A stretch of 64,000 nt of DNA from positions 34,318,501-34,382,500 of the forward strand of contig NC_092568.1 in assembly GCF_037975245.1 (NCBI RefSeq), read 5' to 3'. This DNA is from Apostichopus japonicus. Lineage: Eukaryota > Echinodermata > Holothuroidea > Aspidochirotida > Stichopodidae. Both the position numbers and the translations under genes were made by a program. The notes beneath the pieces were generated by a model. That model saw only the letters and a list, made by a program, of their open reading frames with translations. It made no database searches and was not told the DNA's origin. Shown piece after piece: positions 49,261 through 61,600 of the stretch (position 1 is the stretch's first letter; the number at the start of each line of letters is the position of its first letter).

Positions 49261-51559
49261 TGTATTTAACATCTAGTCCCGACTTGAAGTGACCATTTAT
49301 ACCTTAGTTGTAGGTAGCATATTGCTTTGGCCTTTTTGGGCCTTTTCTTCTCCCGATTTCTTCTCTTTGTATGTGTGTATTAAGAGAATACCGTACACTT
49401 AACCCATTACAAAAGATAGAGGACACAACTTTCAGCTTGGCGACAGAACAGTACAACCAACAAGTTCTCCACCTCCCAGTCCACAATGACCTGTGATGAG
49501 GTAGAGGTACAGGGTTAATTTAACCTTCATCTTTAAAATGACACAACACTCGCAACTTCTTGAGGTAAAACACAAACTACGGTGCAAAATGTGTAATGCT
49601 GATTAAGCTCATTAACCATTATTTTTTGGGTTAAAACTTTGAACATCAATATTTTTGTTGTACGTATTGCTTGCTCCCCTTTATTTTGTGTATAACCAGA
49701 GAATTGAGAAATAGTTGATAACCAAGCAAGAAATCTGAAAGTGGCTAAAGTTAGAAAGCAGTCAAGCAAGTGGTCTCAGGAGGGTGGCGAAAGAAAACAG
49801 AGATTGCAGTAGCAGGGATACCTCCTTACAGTGCTAAAAGTCCCAACTTTTGGACCACAACGGTGGTGAAGATTGTCACTCGGACTGACGAAAGGTGTCA
49901 CTCGGAAAATGGGGGGTGGGCTTCCCGTGCTCCTTTGTATTCGGCAGATTGTCTCCAACAGGCAAATGATCTTTGCAGTGAAGATAATGTCAGAGAAAGG
50001 CGAATAGGTTTTCAAGCTGTGAAAGAAGCTACAGATTGGTGTACTCCAGTGAGTAATGCCCATGCAGTGCGATGCAGACAGATTGCGAGTCAGGTTTCAA
50101 AATCCCTCTGATGACATGACCATGGTGGTGAGAAATAATCTGATTGTTCCTCCAAATTTGTAAGTGCTGAAAGATATTTTGTATCCCGGCAAGTCATCCT
50201 TCACATTCCAGTATGTAGGTATGAAAAATGTATCTTGTATTATGTGCAGTGAAAGTGGCCTTACACTTCTGTGCAGGAAGTTTTCACCCATGGTTGGCTT
50301 TAAAAATTCTGATGTTCAAGGAAAAAAATTGTTGAGAAAAATAAGTTGCAACTCTTGAGGTACTACTACTATTTAATTTATGGGCCCTATAATTGGGAAC
50401 CTTATGAAGGTGATAATGTTTAAAAATGTCCCTGTGGCCTATTGGCCATTTTCTCCCCATATTTTTCTCTTTTGTGTATGTGCATCTACCAGGTTGGCAA
50501 AAGTTTCACAACAGCCGCGCTACCAGGAAGGAATCACAAAGTAGTAAGCCCAGCTGCTGAAAGGCAAAGCTGATAGTAGCAACTTCTGTTTTCTGTAAAA
50601 CCTCCATATGTTGAGGTATCCTGTACTCCAATTTACCAGACATGTTTATTTTATTTCTAGTGGTAACTTCTATACCAATTTTACTTGAACTTGACACATA
50701 ATTACATTTTGTTTGGATGAAAATCCATAGGGAAGGTTGTATATAGTGAATAATCACAGATCCCACTGTGCAAAAAAGGAAGGGAAAAAAGCTTATTTTA
50801 TTCACAAGGAAACATTGTTCAATGAGCACTAGTAGTCATAATCTAAATTATGAGTTACAGGAATTACATTTTGAAACTGTTGGTAGTCAGCTTGGCTGGC
50901 ATATGGTATTTCTATTTCTTCCTTTATTTGTGTATGAGCAGGATGAATAACATACCAGTCATGGCTTGAATTTCAACATTATTTCTGTGAAGTGGGTGCA
51001 TTTTAGAAGACCCTAAGCTGGCTCCGGTTGATGATCAAGGGGTTACTACTTGCTAGTGGATTGAAATCTTTGTTACTTGAGTACCTTGGCCGCTAACAGC
51101 TCCCACACAATGTGCAGGAAATTATTTTGACTTGCTGCAACACGAAAAAAAGCGTTCAGGCAAAATGTGGTCAGATGGTCTATGTGGTCGGTTTGATGCA
51201 CACCTACTTGATGTAAGCAAAGGATTTTGAAAGGCTGGTAACAATACATCAGAAAAGTGGAAACAGTTGCAAATGGTGATCCAGAATTCGATGATATCAC
51301 AGTCCATAGTTAACTACTTGGGACCCGTCAAAGTATCTGGAAAAAGTGTTTTCATAAAGTGGTGACGGTACAGACAATCTCAAAGAGTATACACAAGACC
51401 AGTAGGTTCCAGGAACCAGGCAAGTTTATATCTCAGTGAAGTGTTTGTCATGAAAATATTCTCAAGTGATAAAACTTGTAACATGTTGAATATCCCAAGT
51501 GAATTTATCGTGTTTGCTGCCAAATTTGAAAAGCACAGTTTAATTTTACCGGATTGCTA
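49261..51559 (+). repeat. Array unit 2 (internal ~206-bp deletion)
   Basis: Only 2299 bp. About 206 bp present in all other units is missing at about 49652, where ACATCAATATTT runs directly into TGTTGTACGTATTGC. The remainder aligns end to end. It shares GCAAATGGTGATCC with unit 1 where units 3-6 have GGATTGGGTGATCC, so it is intermediate between the edge copy and the bulk. Confidence 0.9.
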
Positions 51560-54070
51560 TGTATTTAACATCTAGTCTCGACTTGTAGTGACCATTTATA
51601 CTATACCTCAGTTGTAGGTAGCATATTGCTTTGGCCTTTTTGGGCCTTTTCTTCTCCCGATTTCTTCTCTTTGTATGTGTGTATTTAGAGAATACCGTAC
51701 ACTTAACCCATTACAAAAGATAGAGGACACAACTTTCAGCTTGGCGACAGAACAGTACAACCAACAAGTTCTCCACCTCCCAGTCCACAATGACCTGTGA
51801 TGAGGTAGAGGTACATGGTTAATTTAACCTTCATCTTTAAAATGACACAACACTCGCAACTTCTTGAGGTAAAACACAAACGATGGTGCAAAATGTGTAA
51901 TGCTGATTAAGCTCATTAACCATTATTTTTTGGGTTAAAACTTGTAACATGATTATTGCTTCTGCTGTTAAGTTTGTTCAGTTGAGGTGTTCAGAAAAAG
52001 TAGTTGAGTATTTTTGAGACAGCATGTTATGTCTTTCTTTTAAATATTATGAAAAGCTTTTAAAGATCAATTAGTTCCCAAATATAGAAATAGAATTGCC
52101 TTCTTCACTTATTACAAAGAATGAAATGACAATTTTTTGTTTGGTATATGTTGATGTAGGCTTGTTTTTTGTGTGTATTGCTTGCTCCCCTTTATTTTGT
52201 GTATAACCAGAGAATTGAAAAATAGTTGATAACCAAGCAAGAAAGCTGAAAGTGGCTAAAGTTAGAAAGCAGTCAAGCAAACGGTCTCAGGAGGGTGGCG
52301 AAAGAAAACAGAGATAGCCAGTAGCAGGGATACCTCCTTACAGTGCTAAAAGTCCCAACTTTTGGATCATGACGGTGGTGAAGATTGTCACTCGGACTGA
52401 CGAAAGGTGTCACTCGGAAAATGGGGGGTGGGCTTCCCGTGCTCCTTTGTATTCGGCAGATTGTCTCCAACAGGCAAATGATCTTTGCAGTGAAGATAAT
52501 GTCAGAGAAAGGCGAATAGGTTTTCAAGCTGTGAAAGAAGCTACAGATTGGTGTACTCCAGTGAGTAATGCCCATGCAGTGCGATACAGACAGATTGCGA
52601 GTCAGGTTTCAAAATCCCTCTGATGACATGACCATGGTGGTGAGAAATAATCTGATTGTTCCTCCAAATTTGTAAGGGCTGAAAGATATTTTGTATCCCG
52701 GCAAGTCATCCTTCACATTCCAGTATGTAGGTATGAAAAATGTATCTTGTATTATGTGCAGTGAAAGTGGCCTTACACTTCTGTGCAGGAAGTTTTCAAC
52801 ATGGTTGGCTTTAAAAATTCTGATGTTCAAGGAAAAAAATTGTTTAGAAAAATAAGTTGCAACTCTTGAGGTACTACTACTATTTAATTTAAGTTCCCTA
52901 TAAGTGTGAACCTTATGAAGGTGATAATGTTTAAAAATGTCCCTGTGGCCTATTGGCCATTTTCTCCCCATATTTTTCTCTTTTGTGTATGTGCATCTAC
53001 CAGGTTGGCAAAAGTTTCACAACAGCCGCGCTACCAGGAAGGAATCACAAAGTAGTAAGCCCAGCTGCTGAAAGGCAAAGCTGATAGTAGCAACTTCTGT
53101 TTTCTGTAAAACCTCCATATGTTGAGGTATCCTGTACTCCAATTTACCAGACATGTTTATTTTATTTCTAGTGGTAACTTCTATACCAATTTTACTTGAA
53201 CTTGACACATAATTACATTTTGTTTGGATGAAAATCCATAGGGAAGGTTGTATATAGTGAATAATCACAGATCCCACTGTGCAAAAAAAGGAAGGGAAAA
53301 AGCTTATTTTATTCACAAGGAAACATGGTTCAATGAGCACTAGTAGTCATAATCTAAATTATGAGTTACAGGAATTGCATTTTGTTAGTGTTGGTAGTCA
53401 GCTTGGCTGGCATATGGTATTTCTATTTCTTCCTTTATTTGTGTATGAGCAGGATGAATAACATACCAGTCATGGCTTGAATTTCAACATTATTTCTGTG
53501 AAGTGGGTGCATTTTAGAAGACCCTAAGCTGGCTCCGGTTGATGATCAAGGGGTTACTACTTGCTAGTGGATTGAAATCTTTGTTACTTGAGTACCTTGG
53601 CCGCTAACAGCTCCCACATAATGTGCAGGAAATTATTTTGACTTGCTGCAACACGAAAAAAAGCGTTCAGGCAAAATGTGGTCAGATGGTCTATGTGGTC
53701 GGTTTGATGCACACCTACTTGATTTAAGCAAAGGATTTTGAAAGGCTGGTAACAATACATCAGAAAAGTGGAAACAGTTGGATTGGGTGATCCAGAATTC
53801 GATGATATCACAGTCCATAGTTAACTACTTGGGACCCGTCAAAGTATCTGGAAAAAGTGTTTTCATAAAGTGGTGACGGTACAGACAATCTCAAAGAGTA
53901 TACACAAGACCAGTAGGTTCCAGGAACCAGGCAAGTTTATATCTCAGTGAAGTGTTTGTCATGAAAATATTCTCAAGTGATAAAACTTGTAACATGTTGA
54001 ATATCCCAAGTGAATTTATCGTGTTTGCTGCCAAATTTGAAAAGCACAGTTTAATTTTACCGGATTGCTA
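51560..54070 (+). repeat. Array unit 3
   Basis: 2511 bp. One additional base (AGATAGCCAGTAGC, near 52318) shifts the frame at the start of the coding-like stretch, which is then open from 52369 to 52623. It shares AAGTTCCCTATAAGTGTG with units 5 and 6. Confidence 0.9.
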
Positions 54071-54083
54071 TGTATTTAACATC
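53934..54083 (+). pseudogene. Second coding-like stretch spanning the unit junction (units 3/4 shown)
   Basis: Fifty open codons read SLYLSEVFVMKIFSSDKTCN and later EFIVFAAKFEKHSLILPDCY, ending in TAG at 54084-54086. The same frame is open in the unit 1/2 junction copy despite several replacement substitutions. It crosses the point where the array starts (46751), so unit 1 carries only its last few codons on the left. No family recognised. It could be the tail of the same decayed gene as the stretch earlier in the unit. Confidence 0.25.
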
Positions 54084-56580
54084 TAGTCTCGACTTGTAGT
54101 GACCATTTATACTATACCTCAGTTGTAGGTAGCATATTGCTTTGGCCTTTTTGGGCCTTTTCTTCTCCCGATTTCTTCTCTTTGTATGTGTGTATTTAGA
54201 GAATACCGTACACTTAACCCATTACAAAAGATAGAGGACACAACTTTCAGCTTGGCGACAGAACAGTACAACCAACAAGTTCTCCACCTCCCAGTCCACA
54301 ATGACCTGTGATGAGGTAGAGGTACATGGTTAATTTAACCTTCATCTTTAAAATGACACAACACTCGCAACTTCTTGAGGTAAAACACAAACGATGGTGC
54401 AAAATGTGTAATGCTGATTAAGCTCATTAACCATTATTTTTTGGGTTAAAACTTGTAACATGATTATTGCTTCTGCTATTAAGTTTGTTCAGTTGAGGTG
54501 TTCAGAAAAAGTAGTTGAGTATTTTTGAGACAGCATGTTATGTCTTTCTTTTAAATATTATGAAAAGCTTTTAAAGATCAATTAGTTCCCAAATATAGGA
54601 AATGAATTGCCTTCTTCACTTATTACAAAGAATGAAATGACAATTTCTTGTTTGGTATATGTTGATGTAGGCTTGTTTTTTGTGTGTATTGCTTGCTCCC
54701 CTTTATTTTGTGTATACCCAGAGAATTGAAAAATAGTTGATAACCAAGCAAGAAAGCTGAAAGTGGCTAAAGTTAGAAAGCAGTCAAGCAAACGGTCTCA
54801 GGAGGGTTGCGAAAGAAAACAGAGATAGCAGTAGCAGGGATACCTCCTTACAGTGCTAAAAGTCCCAACTTTTGGATCATGACGGTGGTGAAGATTGTCA
54901 CTCAGACTGACGAAAGGTGTCACTCGGAAAATGGGGGGTGGGCTTCCCGTGCTCCTTTGTATTCGGCAGATTGTCTCCAACAGGCAAATGATCTTTGCAG
55001 TGAAGATAATGTCAGAGAAAGGCGAATAGGTTTTCAAGCTGTGAAAGAAGCTACAGATTGGTGTACTCCAGTGAGTAATGCCCATGCAGTGCGATGCAGA
55101 CAGATTGCGAGTCAGGTTTCAAAATCCCTCTGATGACATGACCATGGTGGTGAGAAATAATCTGATTGTTCCTCCAAATTTGTAAGTGCTGAAAGATATT
55201 TTGTATCCCGGCAAGTCATCCTTCACATTCCAGTATGTAGGTATGAAAAATGTATCTTGTATTATGTGCAGTGAAAGTGGCCTTACACTTCTGTGCAGGA
55301 AGTTTTCAACATGGTTGGCTTTAAAAATTCTGATGTTCAAGGAAAAAAGTTGTTGAGAAAAATAAGTTGCAACTCTTGAGGTACTACTACTATTTAATTT
55401 AAGGGCCCTATAAGTGGGAACCTTATGAAGGTGATAATGTTTAAAAATGTCCCTGTGGCCTATTGGCCATTTTCTCCCCATATTTTTCTCTTTTGTGTAT
55501 GTGCATCTACCAGGTTGGCAAAAGTTCACAACAGCCACGCTACCAGGAAGGAATCACAAAGTAGTAAGCCCAGCTGCTGAAAGGCAAAGCTGATAGTAGC
55601 AACTTCTGTTTTCTGTAAAACCTCCATATGTTGAGGTATCCTGTACTCCAATTTACCAGACATGTTTATTTTATTTCTAGTGGTAACTTCTATACCAATT
55701 TTACTTGTACTTGACACATAAATTACATTTTGTTTGGATGAAAATCCATAGGGAAGGTTGTATATAGTGAATAATCACAGATCCCACTGTGCAAAAAAGG
55801 AAGGGAAAAAAGCTTATTTTATTCACAAGGAAACATTGTTCAATGAGCACTAGTAGTCATAATCTAAATTATGAGTTACAGGAATTGCATTTTGTTAGTG
55901 TTGGTAGTCAGCTTGGCTGGCATATGGTATTTCTATTTCTTCCTTTATTTGTGTATGAGCAGGATGAATAACATACCAGTCATGGCTTGAATTTCAACAT
56001 TATTTCTGTGAAGTGGGTGCATTTTAGAAGACCCTAAGCTGGCTCCGGTTGATGATCAAGGGGTTACTACTTGCTAGTGGATTGAAATCTTTGTTACTTG
56101 AGTACCTTGGCCGCTAACAGCTCCCACATAATGTGCAGGAAATTATTTTGACTTGCTGCAACACGAAAAAAAGCGTTCAGGCAAAATGTGGTCAGATGGT
56201 CTATGTGGTCGGTTTGATGCACACCTACTTGATGTAAGCAAAGGATTTTGAAAGGCTGGTAACAATACATCAGAAAAGTGGAAACAGTTGGATTGGGTGA
56301 TCCAGAATTCGATGATATCACAGTCCATAGTTAACTACTTGGGACCCGTCATAGTATCTGGAAAAAGTGTTTTCATAAAGTGGTGACGGTACAGACAATC
56401 TCAAAGAGTATACACAAGACCAGTAGGTTCCAGGAACCAGGCAAGTTTATATCTCAGTGAAGTGTTTGTCATGAAAATATTCTCAAGTGATAAAACTTGT
56501 AACATGTTGAATATCCCAAGTGAATTTATCGTGTTTGCTGCCAAATTTGAAAAGCACAGTTTAATTTTACCGGATTGCTA
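54071..56580 (+). repeat. Array unit 4
   Basis: 2510 bp. Shares with unit 7, and not with units 3, 5 or 6, GTGTATACCCAGAGAATTG (54711), AAGGGCCCTATAAGTGGG and the one-base-shorter AAAAGTTCACAACAGCCACG. Private differences include CTCAGACTGA. Confidence 0.9.
54807..55353 (+). pseudogene. Coding-like stretch within the array unit (unit 4 shown), unidentified
   Basis: An open frame (54807-55133) reads IAVAGIPPYSAKSPNFW, later WASRAPLYSADCLQQANDLC, and ends near ATDWCTPV. It is open in all seven units (47480-47803, 49770-50111, 52369-52623, 57317-57643, 59827-60153, 62337-62663). In the next frame CDADRLRVRFQNPSDD and MTMVVRNNLIVPPNL follow (55090-55182). After a TAA, still in frame, come DILYPGKSSFTFQYVG and CIMCSESGLTLLCRKF (from 55186). 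Removing the 19 bases GTGAGTAATGCCCATGCAG (55071-55089), which begin GT and end AG, would join the first two frames, but 19 nt is too short for a normal animal intron. I do not recognise the family. A decayed gene fragment amplified with the satellite is the likeliest reading; chance openness is possible. Confidence 0.3.
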
Positions 56581-59090
56581 TGTATTTAACATCTAGTCTC
56601 GACTTGTAGTGACCATTTATACTATACCTCAGTTGTAGGTAGCATATTGCTTTGGCCTTTTTGGGCCTTTTCTTCTCCCGATTTCTTCTCTTTGTATGTG
56701 TGTATTTAGAGAATACCGTACACTTAACCCATTACAAAAGATAGAGGACACAACTTTCAGCTTGGCGACAGAACAGTACAACCAACAAGTTCTCCACCTC
56801 CCAGTCCACAATGACCTGTGATGAGGTAGAGGTACAGGGTTAATTTAACCTTCATCTTTAAAATGACACAACACTCGCAACTTCTTGAGGTAAAACACAA
56901 ACGATGGTGCAAAATGTGTAATGCTGATTAAGCTCATTAACCATTATTTTTTGGGTTAAAACTTGTAACATGATTATTGCTTCTGCTATTAAGTTTGTTC
57001 AGTTGAGGTGTTCAGAAAAAGTAGTTGAGTATTTTTGAGACAGCATGTTATGTCTTTCTTTTAAATATCATAAAAAGCTTTTAAAGATCAATTAGTTCCC
57101 AAATATAGGAAATGAATTGCCTTCTTTACTTATTACAAAGAATGAAATGACAATTTCTTGTTTGGTATATGTTGATGTAGGCTTGTTTTTTGTGTGTATT
57201 GCTTGCTCCCCTTTATTTTGTGTATAACCAGAGAATTGAAAAATAGTTGATAACCAAGCAAGAGAGCTGAAAGTGGCTAAAGTTAGAAAGCAGTCAAGCA
57301 AACGGTCTCAGTAGGGTTGCGAAAGAAAACAGAGATAGCAGTAGCAGGGATACCTCCTTACAGTGCTAAAAGTCCCAACTTTTGGATCATGACGGTGGTG
57401 AAGATTGTCACTCGGACTGACGAAAGGTGTCACTCGGAAAATGGGGGGTGGGCTTCCCGTGCTCCTTTGTATTCGGCAGATTGTCTCCAACAGGCAAATG
57501 ATCTTTGCAGTGAAGATAATGTCAGAGAAAGGCGAACAGGTTTTCAAGCTGTGAAAGAAGCTACAGATTGGTGTACTCCAGTGAGTAATGCCCATGCAGT
57601 GCGATGCAGACAGATTGCGAGTCAGGTTTCAAAATCCCTCTGATGACATGACCATGGTGGTGAGAAATAATCTGATTGTTCCTCCAAATTTGTAAGGGCT
57701 GAAAGATATTTTGTATCCCGGCAAGTCATCCTTCACATTCCAGTATGTAGGTATGAAAAATGTATCTTGTATTATGTGCAGTGAAAGTGGCCTTACACTT
57801 CTGTGCAGGAAGTTTTCAACATGGTTGGCTTTAAAAATTCTGATGTTCAAGGAAAAAAATTGTTTAGAAAAATAAGTTGCAACTCTTGAGGTACTACTAC
57901 TATTTAATTTAAGTTCCCTATAAGTGTGAACCTTATGAAGGTGATAATGTTTAAAAATGTCCCTGTGGCCTATTGGCCATTTTCTCCCCATATTTTTCTC
58001 TTTTGTGTATGTGCATCTACCAGGTTGGCAAAAGTTTCACAACAGCCGCGCTACCAGGAAGGAATCACAAAGTAGTAAGCCCAGCTGCTGAAAGGCAAAG
58101 CTGATAGTAGCAACTTCTGTTTTCTGTAAAACCTCCATATGTTGAGGTATCCTGTACTCCAATTTACCAGACATGTTTATTTTATTTCTAGTGGTAACTT
58201 CTATACCAATTTTACTTGAACTTGACACATAATTACATTTTGTTTGGATGAAAATCCATAGGGAAGGTTGTATATAGTGAATAATCACAGATCCCACTGT
58301 GCAAAAAAGGAAGGGAAAAAAGCTTATTTTATTCACAAGGAAACATTGGTCAATGAGCACTAGTAGTCATAATCTAAATTATGAGTTACAGGAATTGCAT
58401 TTTGTTAGTGTTGGTAGTCAGCTTGGCTGGCATATGGTATTTCTATTTCTTCCTTTATTTGTGTATGAGCAGGATGAATAACATACCAGTCATGGCTTGA
58501 ATTTCAACATTATTTCTGTGAAGTGGGTGCATTTTAGAAGACCCTAAGCTGGCTCCGGTTGATGATCAAGGGGTTACTACTTGCTAGTGGATTGAAATCT
58601 TTGTTACTTGAGTACCTTGGCCGCTAACAGCTCCCACATAATGTGCAGGAAATTATTTTGACTTGCTGCAACACGAAAAAAAGCGTTCAGGCAAAATGTG
58701 GTCAGATGGTCTATGTGGTCGGTTTGATGCACACCTACTTGATTTAAGCAAAGGATTTTGAAAGGCTGGTAACAATACATCAGAAAAGTGGAAACAGTTG
58801 GATTGGGTGATCCAGAATTCGATGATATCACAGTCCATAGTTAACTACTTGGGACCCGTCAAAGTATCTGGAAAAAGTGTTTTCATAAAGTGGTGACGGT
58901 ACAGACAATCTCAAAGAGTATACACAAGACCAGTAGGTTCCAGGAACCAGGCAAGTTTATATCTCAGTGAAGTGTTTGTAATGAAAATATTCTCAAGTGA
59001 TAAAACTTGTAACATGTTGAATATCCCAAGTGAATTTATCGTGTTTGCTGCCAAATTTGAAAAGCACAGTTTAATTTTACCGGATTGCTA
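56581..59090 (+). repeat. Array unit 5
   Basis: 2510 bp and almost identical to unit 6. Both share AATATCATAAAAAGC where units 3, 4 and 7 have AATATTATGAAAAGC, and both read GGCGAACAGG in the coding-like stretch. Confidence 0.9.
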
Positions 59091-61600
59091 TGTATTTAAC
59101 ATCTAGTCACGACTTGTAATGACCATTTATACTATACCTCAGTTGTAGGTAGCATATTGCTTTGGCCTTTTTGGGCCTTTTCTTCTCCCGATTTCTTCTC
59201 TTTGTATGTGTGTATTTAGAGAATACCGTACACTTAACTCATTACAAAAGATAGAGGACACAACTTTCAGCTTGGCGACAGAACAGTACAACCAACAAGT
59301 TCTCCACCTCCCAGTCCACAATGACCTGTGATGAGGTAGAGGTACATGGTTAATTTAACCTTCATCTTTAAAATGACACAACACTCGCAACTTCTTGAGG
59401 TAAAACACAAACGATGGTGCAAAATGTGTAATGCTGATTAAGCTCATTAACCATTATTTTTTGGGTTAAAACTTGTAACATGTTTATTGCTTCTGCTATT
59501 AAGTTTGTTCAGTTGAAGTGTTCAGAAAAAGTAGTTGAGTATTTTTGAGACAGCATGTTATGTCTTTCTTTTAAATATCATAAAAAGCTTTTAAAGATCA
59601 ATTAGTTCCCAAATATAGGAAATGAATTGCCTTCTTTACTTATTACAAAGAATGAAATGACAATTTCTTGTTTGGTATATGTTGATGTAGGCTTGTTTTT
59701 TGTGTGTATTGCTTGCTCCCCTTTATTTTGTGTATAACCAGAGAATTGAAAAATAGTTGATAACCAAGCAAGAAAGCTGAAAGTGGCTAAAGTTAGAAAG
59801 CAGTCAAGCAAACGGTCTCAGGAGGGTTGCGAAAGAAAACAGAGATAGCAGTAGCAGGGATACCTCCTTACAGTGCTAAAAGTCCCAACTTTTGGATCAT
59901 GACGGTGGTGAAGATTGTCACTCGGACTGACGAAAGGTGTCACTCGGAAAATGGGGGGTGGGCTTCCCGTGCTCCTTTGTATTCGGCAGATTGTCTCCAA
60001 CAGGCAAATGATCTTTGCAGTGAAGATAATGTCAGAGAAAGGCGAACAGGTTTTCAAGCTGTGAAAGAAGCTACAGATTGGTGTACTCCAGTGAGTAATG
60101 CCCATGCAGTGCGATGCAGACAGATTGCGAGTCAGGTTTCAAAATCCCTCTGATGACATGACCATGGTGGTGAGAAATAATCTGATTGTTCCTCCAAATT
60201 TGTAAGGGCTGAAAGATATTTTGTATCCCGGCAAGTCATCCTTCACATTCCAGTATGTAGGTATGAAAAATGTATCTTGTATTATGTGCAGTGAAAGTGG
60301 CCTTACACTTCTGTGCAGGAAGTTTTCAACATGGTTGGCTTTAAAAATTCTGATGTTCAAGGAAAAAAATTGTTTAGAAAAATAAGTTGCAACTCTTGAG
60401 GTACTACTACTATTTAATTTAAGTTCCCTATAAGTGTGAACCTTATGAAGGTGATAATGTTTAAAAATGTCCCTGTGGCCTATTGGCCATTTTCTCCCCA
60501 TATTTTTCTCTTTTGTGTATGTGCATCTACCAGGTTGGCAAAAGTTTCACAACAGCCGCGCTACCAGGAAGGAATCACAAAGTAGTAAGCCCAGCTGCTG
60601 AAAGGCAAAGCTGATAGTAGCAACTTCTGTTTTCTGTAAAACCTCCATATGTTGAGGTATCCTGTACTCCAATTTACCAGACATGTTTATTTTATTTCTA
60701 GTGGTAACTTCTATACCAATTTTACTTGAACTTGACACATAATTACATTTTGTTTGGATGAAAATCCATAGGGAAGGTTGTATATAGTGAATAATCACAG
60801 ATCCCACTGTGCAAAAAAGGAAGGGAAAAAAGCTTATTTTATTCACAAGGAAACATTGGTCAATGAGCACTAGTAGTCATAATCTAAATTATGAGTTACA
60901 GGAATTGCATTTTGTTAGTGTTGGTAGTCAGCTTGGCTGGCATATGGTATTTCTATTTCTTCCTTTATTTGTGTATGAGCAGGATGAATAACATACCAGT
61001 CATGGCTTGAATTTCAACATTATTTCTGTGAAGTGGGTGCATTTTAGAAGACCCTAAGCTGGCTCCGGTTGATGATCAAGGGGTTACTACTTGCTAGTGG
61101 ATTGAAATCTTTGTTACTTGAGTACCTTGGCCGCTAACAGCTCCCACATAATGTGCAGGAAATTATTTTGACTTGCTGCAACACGAAAAAAAGCGTTCAG
61201 GCAAAATGTGGTCAGATGGTCTATGTGGTCGGTTTGATGCACACCTACTTGATTTAAGCAAAGGATTTTGAAAGGCTGGTAACAATACATCAGAAAAGTG
61301 GAAACAGTTGGATTGGGTGATCCAGAATTCGATGATATCACAGTCCATAGTTAACTACTTGGGACCCGTCAAAGTATCTGGAAAAAGTGTTTTCATAAAG
61401 TGGTGACGGTACAGACAATCTCAAAGAGTATACACAAGACCAGTAGGTTCCAGGAACCAGGCAAGTTTATATCTCAGTGAAGTGTTTGTCATGAAAATAT
61501 TCTCAAGTGATAAAACTTGTAACATGTTGAATATCCCAAGTGAATTTATCGTGTTTGCTGCCAAATTTGAAAAGCACAGTTTAATTTTACCGGATTGCTA
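59091..61600 (+). repeat. Array unit 6
   Basis: 2510 bp, near-identical to unit 5. Private changes include TCTAGTCACGACTTGTAATG at the start and CACTTAACTCATTAC near 59230. Confidence 0.9.
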
